Of a stretch of DNA of 64,000 nucleotides, positions 25,785 through 34,873 are shown in pieces (within the stretch, counting starts at the first letter, position 1; every line of letters starts with the position of its first letter). The notes beneath the pieces were generated by a model. The model did no database searches and was not told where the DNA came from. It worked only from the letters and a program-made list of their open reading frames with translations. This DNA is from Croceivirga lutea (GTDB lineage: Bacteria; Bacteroidota; Bacteroidia; Flavobacteriales; Flavobacteriaceae): contig NZ_JACJUK010000001.1 in assembly GCF_014235875.1 (NCBI RefSeq), positions 124,001 to 188,000 of the forward strand, given 5' to 3'. A program made the position numbers and the translations under genes.

Positions 25785-26473
25785 ACGTTAGCTAAAGCTT
25801 CTGCAAGCTCTGTCTTTTTATTTCTACTTAAAGGTATTTGTCTTCCCCCCACTTCAACATTCTTACTGTTGAATTTCTCTATCTTTTCTAAGTTTACAAT
25901 GTAAGACTTATGAATTCTCAAAAATTTGTCAGCAGGTAACTGCTGTTCAAAAGACTTCATTGTAGAAAGAATTACAATATTAGCTTCATCCGTAACTAAT
26001 TTAATGTAGTCCCCAAGCGCCTCAATCCATTTAATATCATTTAGAATAACCTTACGTTTTTTAAGATTACTTTTCACAAAAATGTGTTCTTCATCTTCAT
26101 CAACTCTATTTAGTTGCTCATATTTGGCTACAGCTCTTTTTACAGATGCTTCAAAGCGGGCAAGGGTGATAGGTTTATGTAAATAATCGGTTACATCATA
26201 GTCAAATGCTTTTAAAGCATAATCTGGTTTACCGGTTATCAAAATAACTTGAGGAGGATTTTCTAAGGCTTCTAATAAGTCAAAGCCGTTAATTATAGGC
26301 ATCTCCACATCTAGGAAGATTAAATCAACGTCGTTGTTTTTTAAGCCGTTTTTGGCCTCAATTGCGTTGCTAAACTCGGCTATGAGTGCTAAGTTCGGAT
26401 GATTGTTCACCAACTTCGCTACAGCCATACGCTGCATCGATGAGTCGTCAACAATAATACTTTTAAGTTTCAT
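25781..26473 (-). CDS. LytTR-type response regulator
   Basis: 230 residues: receiver domain at 1-120 with Asp9/Asp10, phospho-acceptor Asp55 (LIFLDVEMP) and the Lys in DYLHKPI, then a LytTR DNA-binding domain at ~130-228 (WIEALGDYIKLV, LRIHKSYIVNLEKIEKF). In Bacteroidota these usually pair with a membrane LytS/YehU-type histidine kinase, but no kinase gene lies nearby. It binds DNA as a dimer in relatives. Target genes are unknown. Confidence 0.93.
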   Translation of the reverse strand: MKLKSIIVDDSSMQRMAVAKLVNNHPNLALIAEFSNAIEAKNGLKNNDVDLIFLDVEMPIINGFDLLEALENPPQVILITGKPDYALKAFDYDVTDYLHKPITLARFEASVKRAVAKYEQLNRVDEDEEHIFVKSNLKKRKVILNDIKWIEALGDYIKLVTDEANIVILSTMKSFEQQLPADKFLRIHKSYIVNLEKIEKFNSKNVEVGGRQIPLSRNKKTELAEALANV

Positions 26474-26675
26474 AATGGTGATTTGTGGGGTTAAATCATC
26501 GGCAAATTACACAAAAAGTACGTTTAAGTGCAACAAAAGATGTAAACACTGTAATTTCTGTTGTGTAAGTGGGGATATGCACGATAAGGGATTGATTATA
26601 TTTTTAATTGTTAATAACTTCTAAAATCAAAAACGAAGATTATTGATTTTTCTTGTGGAGGTAACTTAGAATGTT

Positions 26676-26683
26676 TACTTTTG
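26676..26683 (+). promoter_or_regulatory. -7 promoter element of the rpsF-rpsR-rplI operon
   Basis: TACTTTTG matches TAnnTTTG, with TTG at 26653-26655 as a possible -33 part (20-nt spacer). Predicted start site ~19 nt before the rpsF ATG at 26707, which rules out an in-frame ATG at 26671. Confidence 0.65.
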
Positions 26684-26706
26684 CGCTCCTAAAAATTAAT
26701 GATATT

Positions 26707-27048
26707 ATGAACCATTACGAAACTGTTTTCATTTTGAATCCCGTTCTGTCTGATACTCAGATAGAGGAGACAGTTAAGAAATTTGAAGATTTCTTAAAAA
26801 ACAATGGTGCCAAGATGGTAGCCAAAGAAGACTGGGGGCTAAAAAAATTAGCTTACCCAATTCAACACAAGAAAAGTGGTTTTTACCACTTATTTGAGTT
26901 CACTGCTCCAGGTGAAGTAATAGAGCCTTTTGAGGTTGATTTTAGAAGAGACGAGAGAGTTATGAGATTCTTAACCGTTAAACTAGATAAGCACGCAGTT
27001 GCTTGGGCAGAAAAAAGAAGAACTAAGTTAAATGTAAAGGCACTTTAA
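26707..27048 (+). CDS. rpsF: 30S ribosomal protein S6
   Basis: 113 residues when started at 26707 ([16 protein letters not shown]), the conserved S6 beginning; the upstream in-frame ATG at 26671 lies inside the promoter. Motifs [19 protein letters not shown] and [12 protein letters not shown] are standard. S6 binds S18 on the small-subunit platform, and the genes are adjacent. Confidence 0.98.
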   Translation: MNHYETVFILNPVLSDTQIEETVKKFEDFLKNNGAKMVAKEDWGLKKLAYPIQHKKSGFYHLFEFTAPGEVIEPFEVDFRRDERVMRFLTVKLDKHAVAWAEKRRTKLNVKAL

Positions 27049-27049
27049 G

Positions 27050-27346
27050 ATGGCATCTATTGAACAACAAGCAAAAGCTAAGAAAGACGGAGAAATTAGA
27101 TATTTAACACCATTAAATATTGAAACCTCTAAAAACGAAAAATACTGTCGTTTTAAAAAATCAGGTATCAAATATATAGATTATAAAGACCCTGATTTCT
27201 TAATGAAGTTGGTAAACGAACAAGGTAAAATTTTACCAAGAAGATTAACAGGTACCTCTTTAAAGTACCAAAGAAAGGTGGCGCAGGCAATTAAGAGAGC
27301 AAGACATTTAGCTCTTATGCCATACGTTGGAGATATGTTAAAATAA
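27050..27346 (+). CDS. rpsR: 30S ribosomal protein S18
   Basis: 98 residues; [19 protein letters not shown] and [31 protein letters not shown] (here noted in part) are the S18 signature. It forms a heterodimer with S6. One base separates it from rpsF. Confidence 0.98.
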   Translation: MASIEQQAKAKKDGEIRYLTPLNIETSKNEKYCRFKKSGIKYIDYKDPDFLMKLVNEQGKILPRRLTGTSLKYQRKVAQAIKRARHLALMPYVGDMLK

Positions 27347-27361
27347 AATTTACAGTAAGAG

Positions 27362-27814
27362 ATGGAACTTATATTAAGAAAAGACGTACAAAACTTAGGT
27401 TTTAAAGACGATATCGTTACTGTAAAACCTGGATATGGAAGAAATTATTTGATTCCTCAAGGTTTGGCTGCATTGGCCACTCCTTCAGCGAGAAAAGTTT
27501 TAGCTGAAAATCTAAAGCAACGCGCACACAAAGAGAAGCAAGTAATAGAAGAAGCTCAGAAAGTTGCTGAGAACTTAAAGCAATTAGAGATTAAAATTCC
27601 TGCAAAAACAGGTGCTGGTGATAAATTATTTGGTTCAGTTACCAACATAGATTTGGTTGAAGCACTTTCTAAAGCAGGTGAAACTATTGATAGAAAATTT
27701 GTTTCTATTCAAGGTGGAGCTGTTAAAAGAACAGGACCTTACAACGCTCAAATTAGACTTCATAGAGAGGTTATTGTTGATTTCCCTTTTGAAGTAGTTG
27801 CCGAGGTAAAATAA
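27362..27814 (+). CDS. rplI: 50S ribosomal protein L9
   Basis: 150 residues: N-terminal rRNA-binding domain (MELILRKDVQNLGFKDD, VKPGYGRNYLIPQGLA), long connecting helix, and C-terminal domain (LFGSVTNIDLVEAL, PFEVVAEVK). Last gene of the ribosomal operon, followed by a strong terminator. Confidence 0.98.
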   Translation: MELILRKDVQNLGFKDDIVTVKPGYGRNYLIPQGLAALATPSARKVLAENLKQRAHKEKQVIEEAQKVAENLKQLEIKIPAKTGAGDKLFGSVTNIDLVEALSKAGETIDRKFVSIQGGAVKRTGPYNAQIRLHREVIVDFPFEVVAEVK

Positions 27815-27842
27815 TAAGTTAATTTTCGTTAATAACTTATGA

Positions 27843-27871
27843 AGAGCTATGCATGCATAGCTCTTTTTTTG
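27843..27871 (+). terminator. Intrinsic terminator of the ribosomal operon
   Basis: A perfect 22-nt palindrome AGAGCTATGCA/TGCATAGCTCT (27843-27864), then T7-G-T4. Confidence 0.9.
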
Positions 27872-27874
27872 TTT

Positions 27875-27882
27875 TATGTTTG
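27875..27882 (+). promoter_or_regulatory. -7 promoter element of the Oar-like receptor
   Basis: TATGTTTG matches TAnnTTTG, immediately after the rplI terminator; start site ~31 nt before the ATG. Confidence 0.55.
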
Positions 27883-27917
27883 CCGAAAATTGAACATTTC
27901 TTAACATCGAACACATT

Positions 27918-30900
27918 ATGAAAAAATTTCACCTACTAGTGTTGTTGGTTATGTTTGGCGCATTTTCAGCCAAAGCACAGGTAACAACATCTAACATTCG
28001 CGGTACAGTTTTAGATGACCAAGGCGAACCCTTATTAGGAGCTAACGTAGTAGCAGTACATACCCCAACGGGCACAAATTACGGAGCTATTTCTAATGAA
28101 GAAGGACGATATAACTTATTAAACTTAAGAGTTGGAGGACCATATGAAGTAACTATTTCTTATGTTGGTTTTAGAACTGAGACAAGAAATGGTGTTTATT
28201 TATCATTAGGTAAAACATACAACCTCAATGTAAATATGACTTTGGATAGTCAACAATTAGAGGAGGTAGTATTAGTTTCTGACCAGTCTGGTACTTTTGG
28301 TAAAGATAGAACAGGTTCAGAAACCAATGTTGGTAGAAGAGAATTAACCAGATTACCAACCATCTCTCGTTCAGCAAGTGATTTTACTAGATTAGAGCCA
28401 AGTGCTTCTTCACCTAGTGGCGATGGTGGTTTATCTTTTGGAGGTAGAAATGACCAGTACAATAACTTTTCTTTAGATGGTTCATTTTTTGCAAATCCTT
28501 TTGGCTTAGACGCACCAACACCAGGTGGGCAAACTAGTTCTCAGCCTATTTCATTAGATGCAATAGACCAAATTCAGGTTTCTTTAGCACCTTACGATGT
28601 TACACAATCTGGTTTTACAGGTGCAACTGTAAATGCCGTAACCAAAAGTGGTACTAATGAGTTTTACGCTACGGTATATGGTTTCTTTAGAAATGATGAT
28701 TTAACAGGTGGTAAAATTAATGGTGAAGACGTTTTTAAAACTGGTTTAGAGCAAAAGCAATATGGTATTAGCGTTGGCGGACCAATTGTTAAAAACAAAT
28801 TATTCTTTTTTGCCAACTTTGAAAAAGATGATTTAACAGAATTAGGTACTGCTGGTTTTGTGCCTAACAGAGGAACTGGGGCTATTAATGAGTCTAGAGT
28901 TCTTGCATCTGATTTACAGTTAGTTGATAATATTCTTAGACAAGTTTCTATTGGCGGAGGTGAATTTTACAATCCTGGAAGCTTTGAAAACTTCAACTAT
29001 GACCAAGAATCAACAAAAGGTATTTTAAAGTTAGATTGGAATATAAATGATAAAAACCGTTTGGCTGTTATCTATAACTTTTTAAGAGCGGCTAAAGAAA
29101 AGCCTGCTCACCCATCAGCATTAGGTTTCAGAGGTCCGAATGCAGCAACTTTACAATTTCAAAATGCTGGTTATGAAATTAACAATAACATAAATTCTAT
29201 TCAGTTAGAATTAAACTCAACTTTAGCTGATAATGCTACAAATAAGCTTCAAGTAGGGTATACGCATTTTGATGATTTTAGAGATGCATTATCAACCCCA
29301 GCACCATCAATTACTATTTTAGATGAAACGGGTTCATCAAACTACATTATTGCAGGTCACGAACCTTTTTCAGTAAACAATAGATTAGACCAAAAAGTAT
29401 TTCAAATTACAAACAACTTAAACTTTTTTGTGGGTAATCATACTTATACAGTTGGTTTCTCTTATGAAAAGTTTCAGTTTGATAACTCCTTTAATTTAGG
29501 GGCTTATGGCGCACAGGGAACATTTTTTCCATCAGGTACAATCAACGATTTTAGAAATTTAGATGCTGCAGGCGAAGCTGCACTAGTAGCTTTTTATCAA
29601 AATCAATTTAATAACGCTATCGCAATTGCAAATAATAACAATCAGTTTGAAGATGGTACTCCTGGCGGATGGGCGTTAGCTGAAACTAATGTAGGTCAGT
29701 TAGCATTTTATGCACAAGATGAATGGAATGTAACAGATAATTTTAAACTAACCTATGGTGTTCGTTTTGATAAACCTTTATATTTTGATACAGGGGATAA
29801 AGTACGCGAAAACATCGAAAGAAAAGGGGGTAGCCTAGCAGAAGGTGGTACATATGCCCCTGATATAATTTACTTTGATCCAGAAACAGGAAATGAAACT
29901 TTATTAGATTCAGAACAATTACCTAATAACGACTTCTTAGTATCACCAAGAGTAGGTTTTAACTGGGATGTTAATGGAGACCAAAGTTTACAAGTTCGCG
30001 GAGGATCAGGATTATTTACTGGCCGCTTTCCATTTGTATGGTTAGGTAACCAAGTTCAAGGAACAGACTTTTTCTTTTACCAAGCAGTTGACCCAGACTT
30101 TAAGTTTCCTCAAGTTTGGAGAACTAATATTGGCCTAGATAAAGCATTTGACAATGGTTTGGTTTTAACTACAGACTTATCGTATACCAAAGACCTAAAT
30201 GCTGCTCACGTTCAAAACTGGGGTCTAAACACACCAACTAGCAACTTAGCTGCGCCTGGAGACACCAGAGCTGTATACCAAAATAGTGATAAGTCACAAT
30301 TATTTGGAGGTCCTACTAATGCATATGTATTTACAAATTCTGACGAAGGAAGAATATTTAATGCATCATTCAAAGCACAGAAAAACTGGGAGAGTGGATT
30401 ATATGCTCAATTAGCGTATAACTATTTAAATTCAAAAGAAGTAAACTCAATTGAAGCAGAAATTACGGGTGATGCATTTGTGGCCAACGCAGTAGTAGGT
30501 AACGCCAACCAAGATGTTTTATCGTATTCAAGATATGGAGATACACATCGTTTTATTGGTGTAATCTCAAAGCAGTTTAATACTGGTACTACCGTTTCTA
30601 CATTCTTTGAATACGCTCAAGGAGGTCGATATAATTATGTTTATGGTGGTGACGCTAATAATGATGGTTCTAGTATTAATGATTTACTATACATACCAAC
30701 CTCAAGTGAAGTAAGTCAAATGACATTTAGCGGAGCAGGCCAAGCTGAAGCTTTTGAACAATTTATTCAACAAGATGATTATTTAAGTGATAATCGTGGT
30801 AGCTATGCAGAACGCTATGCTGCTTTAGCACCTTGGAGAGGCCGTTGGGATTTAAAAGTGCTACAAGACATTAAAATCAACGATAAAAATAAACTACAAT

Positions 30901-31151
30901 TAAGTTTAGATGTACTTAATGTAGGTAACCTAATTAGTTCCGATTGGGGTATTGTAGAGGTGCCAACTTTCAATCAGGTACTTGGTATTTCTTTTCAAGA
31001 TGCTGACCCTGACCCTAATAATTACGTGCCAGACTATTCTCAAGCACCAATTTATAGCTTTGATAGTTCAAATACATCAACCTTTACAGCTAGTACCAGT
31101 GCGTTATCTCGTTGGAGAGCACAAATTGGTGTACGCTATATCTTAGACTAA
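27918..31151 (+). CDS. Oar-like TonB-dependent outer-membrane receptor
   Basis: 1077 residues: signal peptide (ends near AFSAKAQ), CarboxypepD_reg domain (~25-110; IRGTVLDDQGEPLLGANVVA), plug (~115-240; ISLDAIDQIQVSLAPYDVTQSGFTGATVNAV) and a large beta-barrel ending WRAQIGVRYILD with a terminal aromatic/hydrophobic strand. The plug resembles the Oar subgroup, not SusC: there is no SusD gene next to it. It is likely to import or secrete a large substrate (Oar relatives are linked to protein or peptide export). It has its own promoter and terminator, so its place after the ribosomal operon is incidental. Confidence 0.9.
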   Translation: MKKFHLLVLLVMFGAFSAKAQVTTSNIRGTVLDDQGEPLLGANVVAVHTPTGTNYGAISNEEGRYNLLNLRVGGPYEVTISYVGFRTETRNGVYLSLGKTYNLNVNMTLDSQQLEEVVLVSDQSGTFGKDRTGSETNVGRRELTRLPTISRSASDFTRLEPSASSPSGDGGLSFGGRNDQYNNFSLDGSFFANPFGLDAPTPGGQTSSQPISLDAIDQIQVSLAPYDVTQSGFTGATVNAVTKSGTNEFYATVYGFFRNDDLTGGKINGEDVFKTGLEQKQYGISVGGPIVKNKLFFFANFEKDDLTELGTAGFVPNRGTGAINESRVLASDLQLVDNILRQVSIGGGEFYNPGSFENFNYDQESTKGILKLDWNINDKNRLAVIYNFLRAAKEKPAHPSALGFRGPNAATLQFQNAGYEINNNINSIQLELNSTLADNATNKLQVGYTHFDDFRDALSTPAPSITILDETGSSNYIIAGHEPFSVNNRLDQKVFQITNNLNFFVGNHTYTVGFSYEKFQFDNSFNLGAYGAQGTFFPSGTINDFRNLDAAGEAALVAFYQNQFNNAIAIANNNNQFEDGTPGGWALAETNVGQLAFYAQDEWNVTDNFKLTYGVRFDKPLYFDTGDKVRENIERKGGSLAEGGTYAPDIIYFDPETGNETLLDSEQLPNNDFLVSPRVGFNWDVNGDQSLQVRGGSGLFTGRFPFVWLGNQVQGTDFFFYQAVDPDFKFPQVWRTNIGLDKAFDNGLVLTTDLSYTKDLNAAHVQNWGLNTPTSNLAAPGDTRAVYQNSDKSQLFGGPTNAYVFTNSDEGRIFNASFKAQKNWESGLYAQLAYNYLNSKEVNSIEAEITGDAFVANAVVGNANQDVLSYSRYGDTHRFIGVISKQFNTGTTVSTFFEYAQGGRYNYVYGGDANNDGSSINDLLYIPTSSEVSQMTFSGAGQAEAFEQFIQQDDYLSDNRGSYAERYAALAPWRGRWDLKVLQDIKINDKNKLQLSLDVLNVGNLISSDWGIVEVPTFNQVLGISFQDADPDPNNYVPDYSQAPIYSFDSSNTSTFTASTSALSRWRAQIGVRYILD

Positions 31152-31173
31152 TTCATTTTAAGTGTTTTTATTT

Positions 31174-31206
31174 AGCCCTAACTTAACCGTTGGGGCTTTA
31201 TTTTTG
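31174..31206 (+). terminator. Intrinsic terminator of the Oar-like receptor gene
   Basis: Stem AGCCCTAAC (31174-31182) / GTTGGGGCT (31189-31197), one G-T pair, 6-nt loop, then a T-rich run. Confidence 0.8.
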
Positions 31207-31246
31207 TAAAAAAATAGTAGTTCATTTTATCAAGAGATATATAAAA

Positions 31247-31717
31247 ATGAAATATAGAAGATTATCTAAGGAGCAATTTGAAGCATTACATAAAGAGTTT
31301 ATTAATTTTTTAGCAACCCAATCTATTACAGGGGAGGAGTGGCAAAAGCTTAAAAAAGAAAAGCCAGAAGTTGCAGAGCAAGAAATGGATGTGTTTAGTG
31401 ATTTAATTTGGGAGGGTGTGCTTTCAAAAGTTTCTTATCTAGAGAATATTTCTGAACATCACATGCACTTGTTTGAGCTTACAGATAAGGAAATGAAATT
31501 ATTATCAGTTAAAGTAATGAACCCAGAAATAGATCTTAGAACAAAAGAGGGATTTGGATGGTTCAAAAAAAATTGGCAATCAGATTTTGTGGAATATCTA
31601 ACAGCATCTAAAGCCTATACAGAAGATAAAAATTTAGATAAGTTCAAGCTTATTGAACAAGGTGCAGTAATTACCAAAGGAGAGTTGTACCAATGGTTCG
31701 ACCAAATTATAAGCTAG
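31247..31717 (+). CDS. DUF6495 family conserved protein
   Basis: 157 residues, soluble, helical, starting MKYRRLSKEQFEALHKEFINFL. The earlier in-frame ATG at 31190 overlaps the receptor's terminator and adds 19 unlikely residues. Conserved-looking blocks: ITGEEWQKLKKEKPEVAEQEM, KVSYLENISEHHMHLFEL, DLRTKEGFGWF. The family name is from recognition of the N-terminus and typical length in Flavobacteriaceae; no function is known. It lies between the receptor and hisS, both of which have their own promoters. Confidence 0.75.
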   Translation: MKYRRLSKEQFEALHKEFINFLATQSITGEEWQKLKKEKPEVAEQEMDVFSDLIWEGVLSKVSYLENISEHHMHLFELTDKEMKLLSVKVMNPEIDLRTKEGFGWFKKNWQSDFVEYLTASKAYTEDKNLDKFKLIEQGAVITKGELYQWFDQIIS

Positions 31718-31749
31718 ATAGCGCTATTGACCATGGTAGTTAAACCCAG

Positions 31750-31757
31750 TATATTTG
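31750..31757 (+). promoter_or_regulatory. -7 promoter element of hisS
   Basis: TATATTTG matches TAnnTTTG; predicted start site ~12 nt before the ATG, a very short leader. Confidence 0.6.
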
Positions 31758-31773
31758 CACCTTAATAAAAATT

Positions 31774-33150
31774 ATGGCTCAAAAACCTTCAATACCTAAA
31801 GGCACAAGAGATTTTTCACCGGCAGAAGTTGAAAAACGAAATTATATCATCAATAGCATAAAAAAGCATTTTAAATCTTTTGGTTTTCAACCTATTGAAA
31901 CGCCTAGTTTTGAAAATTCTGATACCTTACTAGGTAAGTACGGTGAAGAAGGAGACCGCCTAATTTTTAAAATATTAAACTCTGGAGACTTTATTTCTAA
32001 AGTAGATGATGTTACTTATAGTTCAAAAAATTCCAATTCATTAGCTCCTAAAATTTCTGAAAAGGCTTTAAAATACGATTTAACAGTTCCTTTTGCTCGT
32101 TACGTTGTAATGCATCAAAATGAGATAGATTTTCCTTTTAAACGCTATCAAATTCAACCCGTATGGAGGGCAGATAGACCTCAAAAAGGTAGATTTAGAG
32201 AATTTTATCAATGTGATGCTGATGTGGTTGGAGCTAATTCGCTTTTACAAGAAGTAGAATTTGTGCAGTTATATGATGCTGTTTTTACTGAGTTAGGATT
32301 AAAGAACTGCACCATTAAACTAAATAACCGTAAAGTGTTATCAGGTATTGCAGAAGTTATTGGCGCCTCTGATTTATTGATAGATTTTACCGTTGCGCTA
32401 GATAAATTAGACAAAATAGGAGAGGTAAAAGTAAAAGAAGAGATGGTAAGTAAAGGCATTTCAGCAAATGCAATAGAAAAAGCATCTCCTTTATTTACTA
32501 TGAAGGGCAATTCATTTGAGCAATTAGAACAATTAAAAGACTTGTTAGTTCATTCTGAGATAGGAATGCAAGGCGTTGCAGAGTTGCATGAGATAGTGTC
32601 TGTAACCAATACCTTAGGTTTACAAACTACTCAATTAGAGATAGATGTTACCCTGGCTAGAGGATTAAATTATTATACGGGGGCAATATTTGAGGTAGCA
32701 GCTCCAGAAGGTGTAAAAATGGGTTCTATAGGTGGCGGAGGTAGATATGATGATCTTACGGGTATTTTTGGGTTAAAAGATGTTAGTGGTGTTGGAATTT
32801 CTTTTGGTCTAGATCGTATTTATTTGGTTTTAGAAGAACTCGATTTATTTCCAAAGAATATAGCGCAAAGTCTTGATGTTTTATGTTTGAATTTTGGAAA
32901 AGAAGAGGGGAGAGCCGCTATAGCCTTGATTATGGAGTTGCGTAAGCTAGGCATTAGAGCAGATTTGTACCCTACAAACACTAAAATACCAAAGCAGTTT
33001 AAATACGCAGATAAACGTAATGTGCCCTTTACAATCTTATTAGGTGCTTCGGAATTAGAAAATAGAAGTTTTGTTGTTAAAAATATGACGTCTGGAGAAC
33101 AGAAAGAATTTTCACTAGAACAGCCTGAAGCTATTTTAGAATTATTTTAA
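31774..33150 (+). CDS. hisS: Histidyl-tRNA synthetase
   Basis: 458 residues, class II synthetase. Motif 1 is IPKGTRDFSPAEVEKR through FGFQPIETP; motif 2 YQIQPVWRADRPQKGRFREFYQCD (in part); the histidine-specific ARGLNYYTGAIFEV and GGGGRYDDLTGIFG, and motif 3 VSGVGISFGLDRI. The C-terminal anticodon-binding domain covers the last ~95 residues. Its 3' end overlaps the convergent Nudix gene by 9 bp. Confidence 0.97.
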   Translation: MAQKPSIPKGTRDFSPAEVEKRNYIINSIKKHFKSFGFQPIETPSFENSDTLLGKYGEEGDRLIFKILNSGDFISKVDDVTYSSKNSNSLAPKISEKALKYDLTVPFARYVVMHQNEIDFPFKRYQIQPVWRADRPQKGRFREFYQCDADVVGANSLLQEVEFVQLYDAVFTELGLKNCTIKLNNRKVLSGIAEVIGASDLLIDFTVALDKLDKIGEVKVKEEMVSKGISANAIEKASPLFTMKGNSFEQLEQLKDLLVHSEIGMQGVAELHEIVSVTNTLGLQTTQLEIDVTLARGLNYYTGAIFEVAAPEGVKMGSIGGGGRYDDLTGIFGLKDVSGVGISFGLDRIYLVLEELDLFPKNIAQSLDVLCLNFGKEEGRAAIALIMELRKLGIRADLYPTNTKIPKQFKYADKRNVPFTILLGASELENRSFVVKNMTSGEQKEFSLEQPEAILELF

Positions 33151-33702
33151 TAAAGCGTCGATTTTATCAAATAAGGCAAACCAATACGCATCTTCGATTT
33201 TCACAAAATCGATCAAAGTTTTAGTTCTTATTTTATACTCTAAATTATTGATATTTATTAGTTTAAGTTCATCGACTTCTTCATCTTGTTTTGAAAGATT
33301 TTGTAAAGATGTTTTTAATTCGACTACAAAACAATGATTAAATTCAGCATCAATAATGTGGTTAGGATGATGATTTATAGATTGAAAAACTGCTACAAAC
33401 TGTAAATCATTTACAGTAATTTTTAAACCAATTTCTTCTTCTACTTCTCTGAGTGCTGCCTTCGCAATACTTTCACCTGCGGAAACATGGCCAGCTACAG
33501 AAACATCCCACAACGAAGGAAATGTTTTTTTGCTAGCAGCCCTTTTTTGTATTAATAAGAATCGGTCTGCAGTAAAAAACCAAACATGGACAGTAGGGTG
33601 ATACCATCCATGTTTATGTGCTTCTTTTTTTAGGGCTTTTTTTCCTGTATACGCCCCATAACTGTCTAAAATATCTACGTATTCCTCCAAATTATTAATC
33701 AA
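33142..33702 (-). CDS. Nudix hydrolase
   Basis: 186 residues. The Nudix box is complete: G(HVSAG)E(SIAKAAL)REVEEEIGL, with the metal-binding Glu residues. The N-terminal part (DSYGAYTGKKALKKEAHKHGWYHPTVHVW) matches the YfcD / isopentenyl-diphosphate isomerase-like subgroup. It probably hydrolyses a nucleoside diphosphate derivative; substrate not predictable. Its start overlaps the M42 peptidase gene by 8 bp: the two are one operon. Confidence 0.9.
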   Translation of the reverse strand: MINNLEEYVDILDSYGAYTGKKALKKEAHKHGWYHPTVHVWFFTADRFLLIQKRAASKKTFPSLWDVSVAGHVSAGESIAKAALREVEEEIGLKITVNDLQFVAVFQSINHHPNHIIDAEFNHCFVVELKTSLQNLSKQDEEVDELKLININNLEYKIRTKTLIDFVKIEDAYWFALFDKIDALLK

Positions 33703-34783
33703 AATAACTGAACGTATCTCCAGCTTTAATATTTAATAATGTTTCGTAGATAAGTCTAATTACATTTTCAACGTCTTTTTTATGAACGGTTTCAACTGTA
33801 GTGTGCATATATCGTAACGGTAAAGATATTAATGCGGAGGCTACTCCACCGTTACTATAAGCAAAGGCGTCTGTATCTGTACCAGTATACCTAGAATTTG
33901 CTGCACGTTGAAAAGGTATCTTTTTCTCTGTCGCGGTGTCTAAAATTAGGTCTCGTAACTTTTGTTGCACAGCAGGTGCATACGCAATAACAGGACCTTT
34001 ACCAATCTCACATTCTCCTTGTGTTTTTTTCTCAATCATAGGAGTTGTTGTATCATGGGTAACATCAGTTACTATGGCTACATTAGGTTGAATTCGTTGC
34101 GTAATCATTTCTGCCCCACGTAGTCCAATTTCTTCCTGAACAGAATTGGTGATGTACAAGCCAAACGGTAATTTTTTTCCATTTTCATGTAACAATCTTG
34201 CTACTTCAGCAATCATAAAGCCGCCAGCTCTATTATCTAGAGCTCTACAAACAAATTTATCTTTGTTAAGAACGTGGAATTCATCAGGGTATGTAATAAC
34301 ACAACCTACATGAACCCCCATTTTTTCTACCTCTTCTTTGTCTTTAGCACCTATATCAATAAATATATTATCTAGTTTCGGAGCTTGTTCTTTGCCGTCT
34401 TTTCTAGTATGTATTGCTGGCCAACCAAAAACACCTTTTACAATACCGTTTTTAGTGTGAATATTAACCCATTTAGAAGGAGCAATTTGATGGTCACTAC
34501 CACCATTTCTAATCACATAAATTAGCCCGTTATCCGTAATATAATTAACATACCAAGAAATTTCATCAGAGTGGCCTTCTATAACAACTTTATATTCAGC
34601 CTCTGGATTAATAACCGCTACGGCAGTACCGTAAGTATCTGTAATAAATTCGTCTACGTAAGGTTTTAAATACTCCATCCAAATTTTTTGGCCTTCCCAT
34701 TCGTATCCAGTAGGTGAAGCATTATTTAAGTATTTTTCAAAAAACTCTAGTGACTTTTTTGTAATAATTTTATCTGTAGCCAT
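33695..34783 (-). CDS. M42 family metallopeptidase (glutamyl aminopeptidase/endoglucanase-like)
   Basis: 362 residues. The co-catalytic zinc residues are visible: His in VIEGHSDE, Asp in RALDNRAGG, Glu-Glu in VQEEIGLRGA, Asp in TDVTHDTT and His in MHTTVE near the end. M42 enzymes form large tetrahedral aminopeptidase complexes in the cytoplasm that trim peptides. Transcribed from the promoter at 34801-34808, upstream of the Nudix gene. Confidence 0.93.
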   Translation of the reverse strand: MATDKIITKKSLEFFEKYLNNASPTGYEWEGQKIWMEYLKPYVDEFITDTYGTAVAVINPEAEYKVVIEGHSDEISWYVNYITDNGLIYVIRNGGSDHQIAPSKWVNIHTKNGIVKGVFGWPAIHTRKDGKEQAPKLDNIFIDIGAKDKEEVEKMGVHVGCVITYPDEFHVLNKDKFVCRALDNRAGGFMIAEVARLLHENGKKLPFGLYITNSVQEEIGLRGAEMITQRIQPNVAIVTDVTHDTTTPMIEKKTQGECEIGKGPVIAYAPAVQQKLRDLILDTATEKKIPFQRAANSRYTGTDTDAFAYSNGGVASALISLPLRYMHTTVETVHKKDVENVIRLIYETLLNIKAGDTFSYFD

Positions 34784-34800
34784 AATTTAATTTTAGCTAC

Positions 34801-34808
34801 CAAACTTA
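34801..34808 (-). promoter_or_regulatory. -7 promoter element of the M42 peptidase/Nudix operon
   Basis: TAAGTTTG on the minus strand matches TAnnTTTG; start site ~13 nt before the gene. Confidence 0.6.
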
Positions 34809-34852
34809 GTAATATTCACACTTATTTAATAACATTCGCTTAAGGTTATCGT

Positions 34853-34860
34853 TACTTTTG
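34853..34860 (+). promoter_or_regulatory. -7 promoter element of the DUF4294 gene
   Basis: TACTTTTG matches TAnnTTTG; predicted start site ~9 nt before the ATG at 34874. Confidence 0.6.
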
Positions 34861-34873
34861 TTACTCATTAGCT

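Noticed and set aside
26671-26706. Longer start for rpsF
   Set aside because: The ATG precedes the TACTTTTG promoter element and would add residues not found in S6.
31190-31246. Longer start for the DUF6495 gene
   Set aside because: It begins within the terminator stem of the preceding gene.
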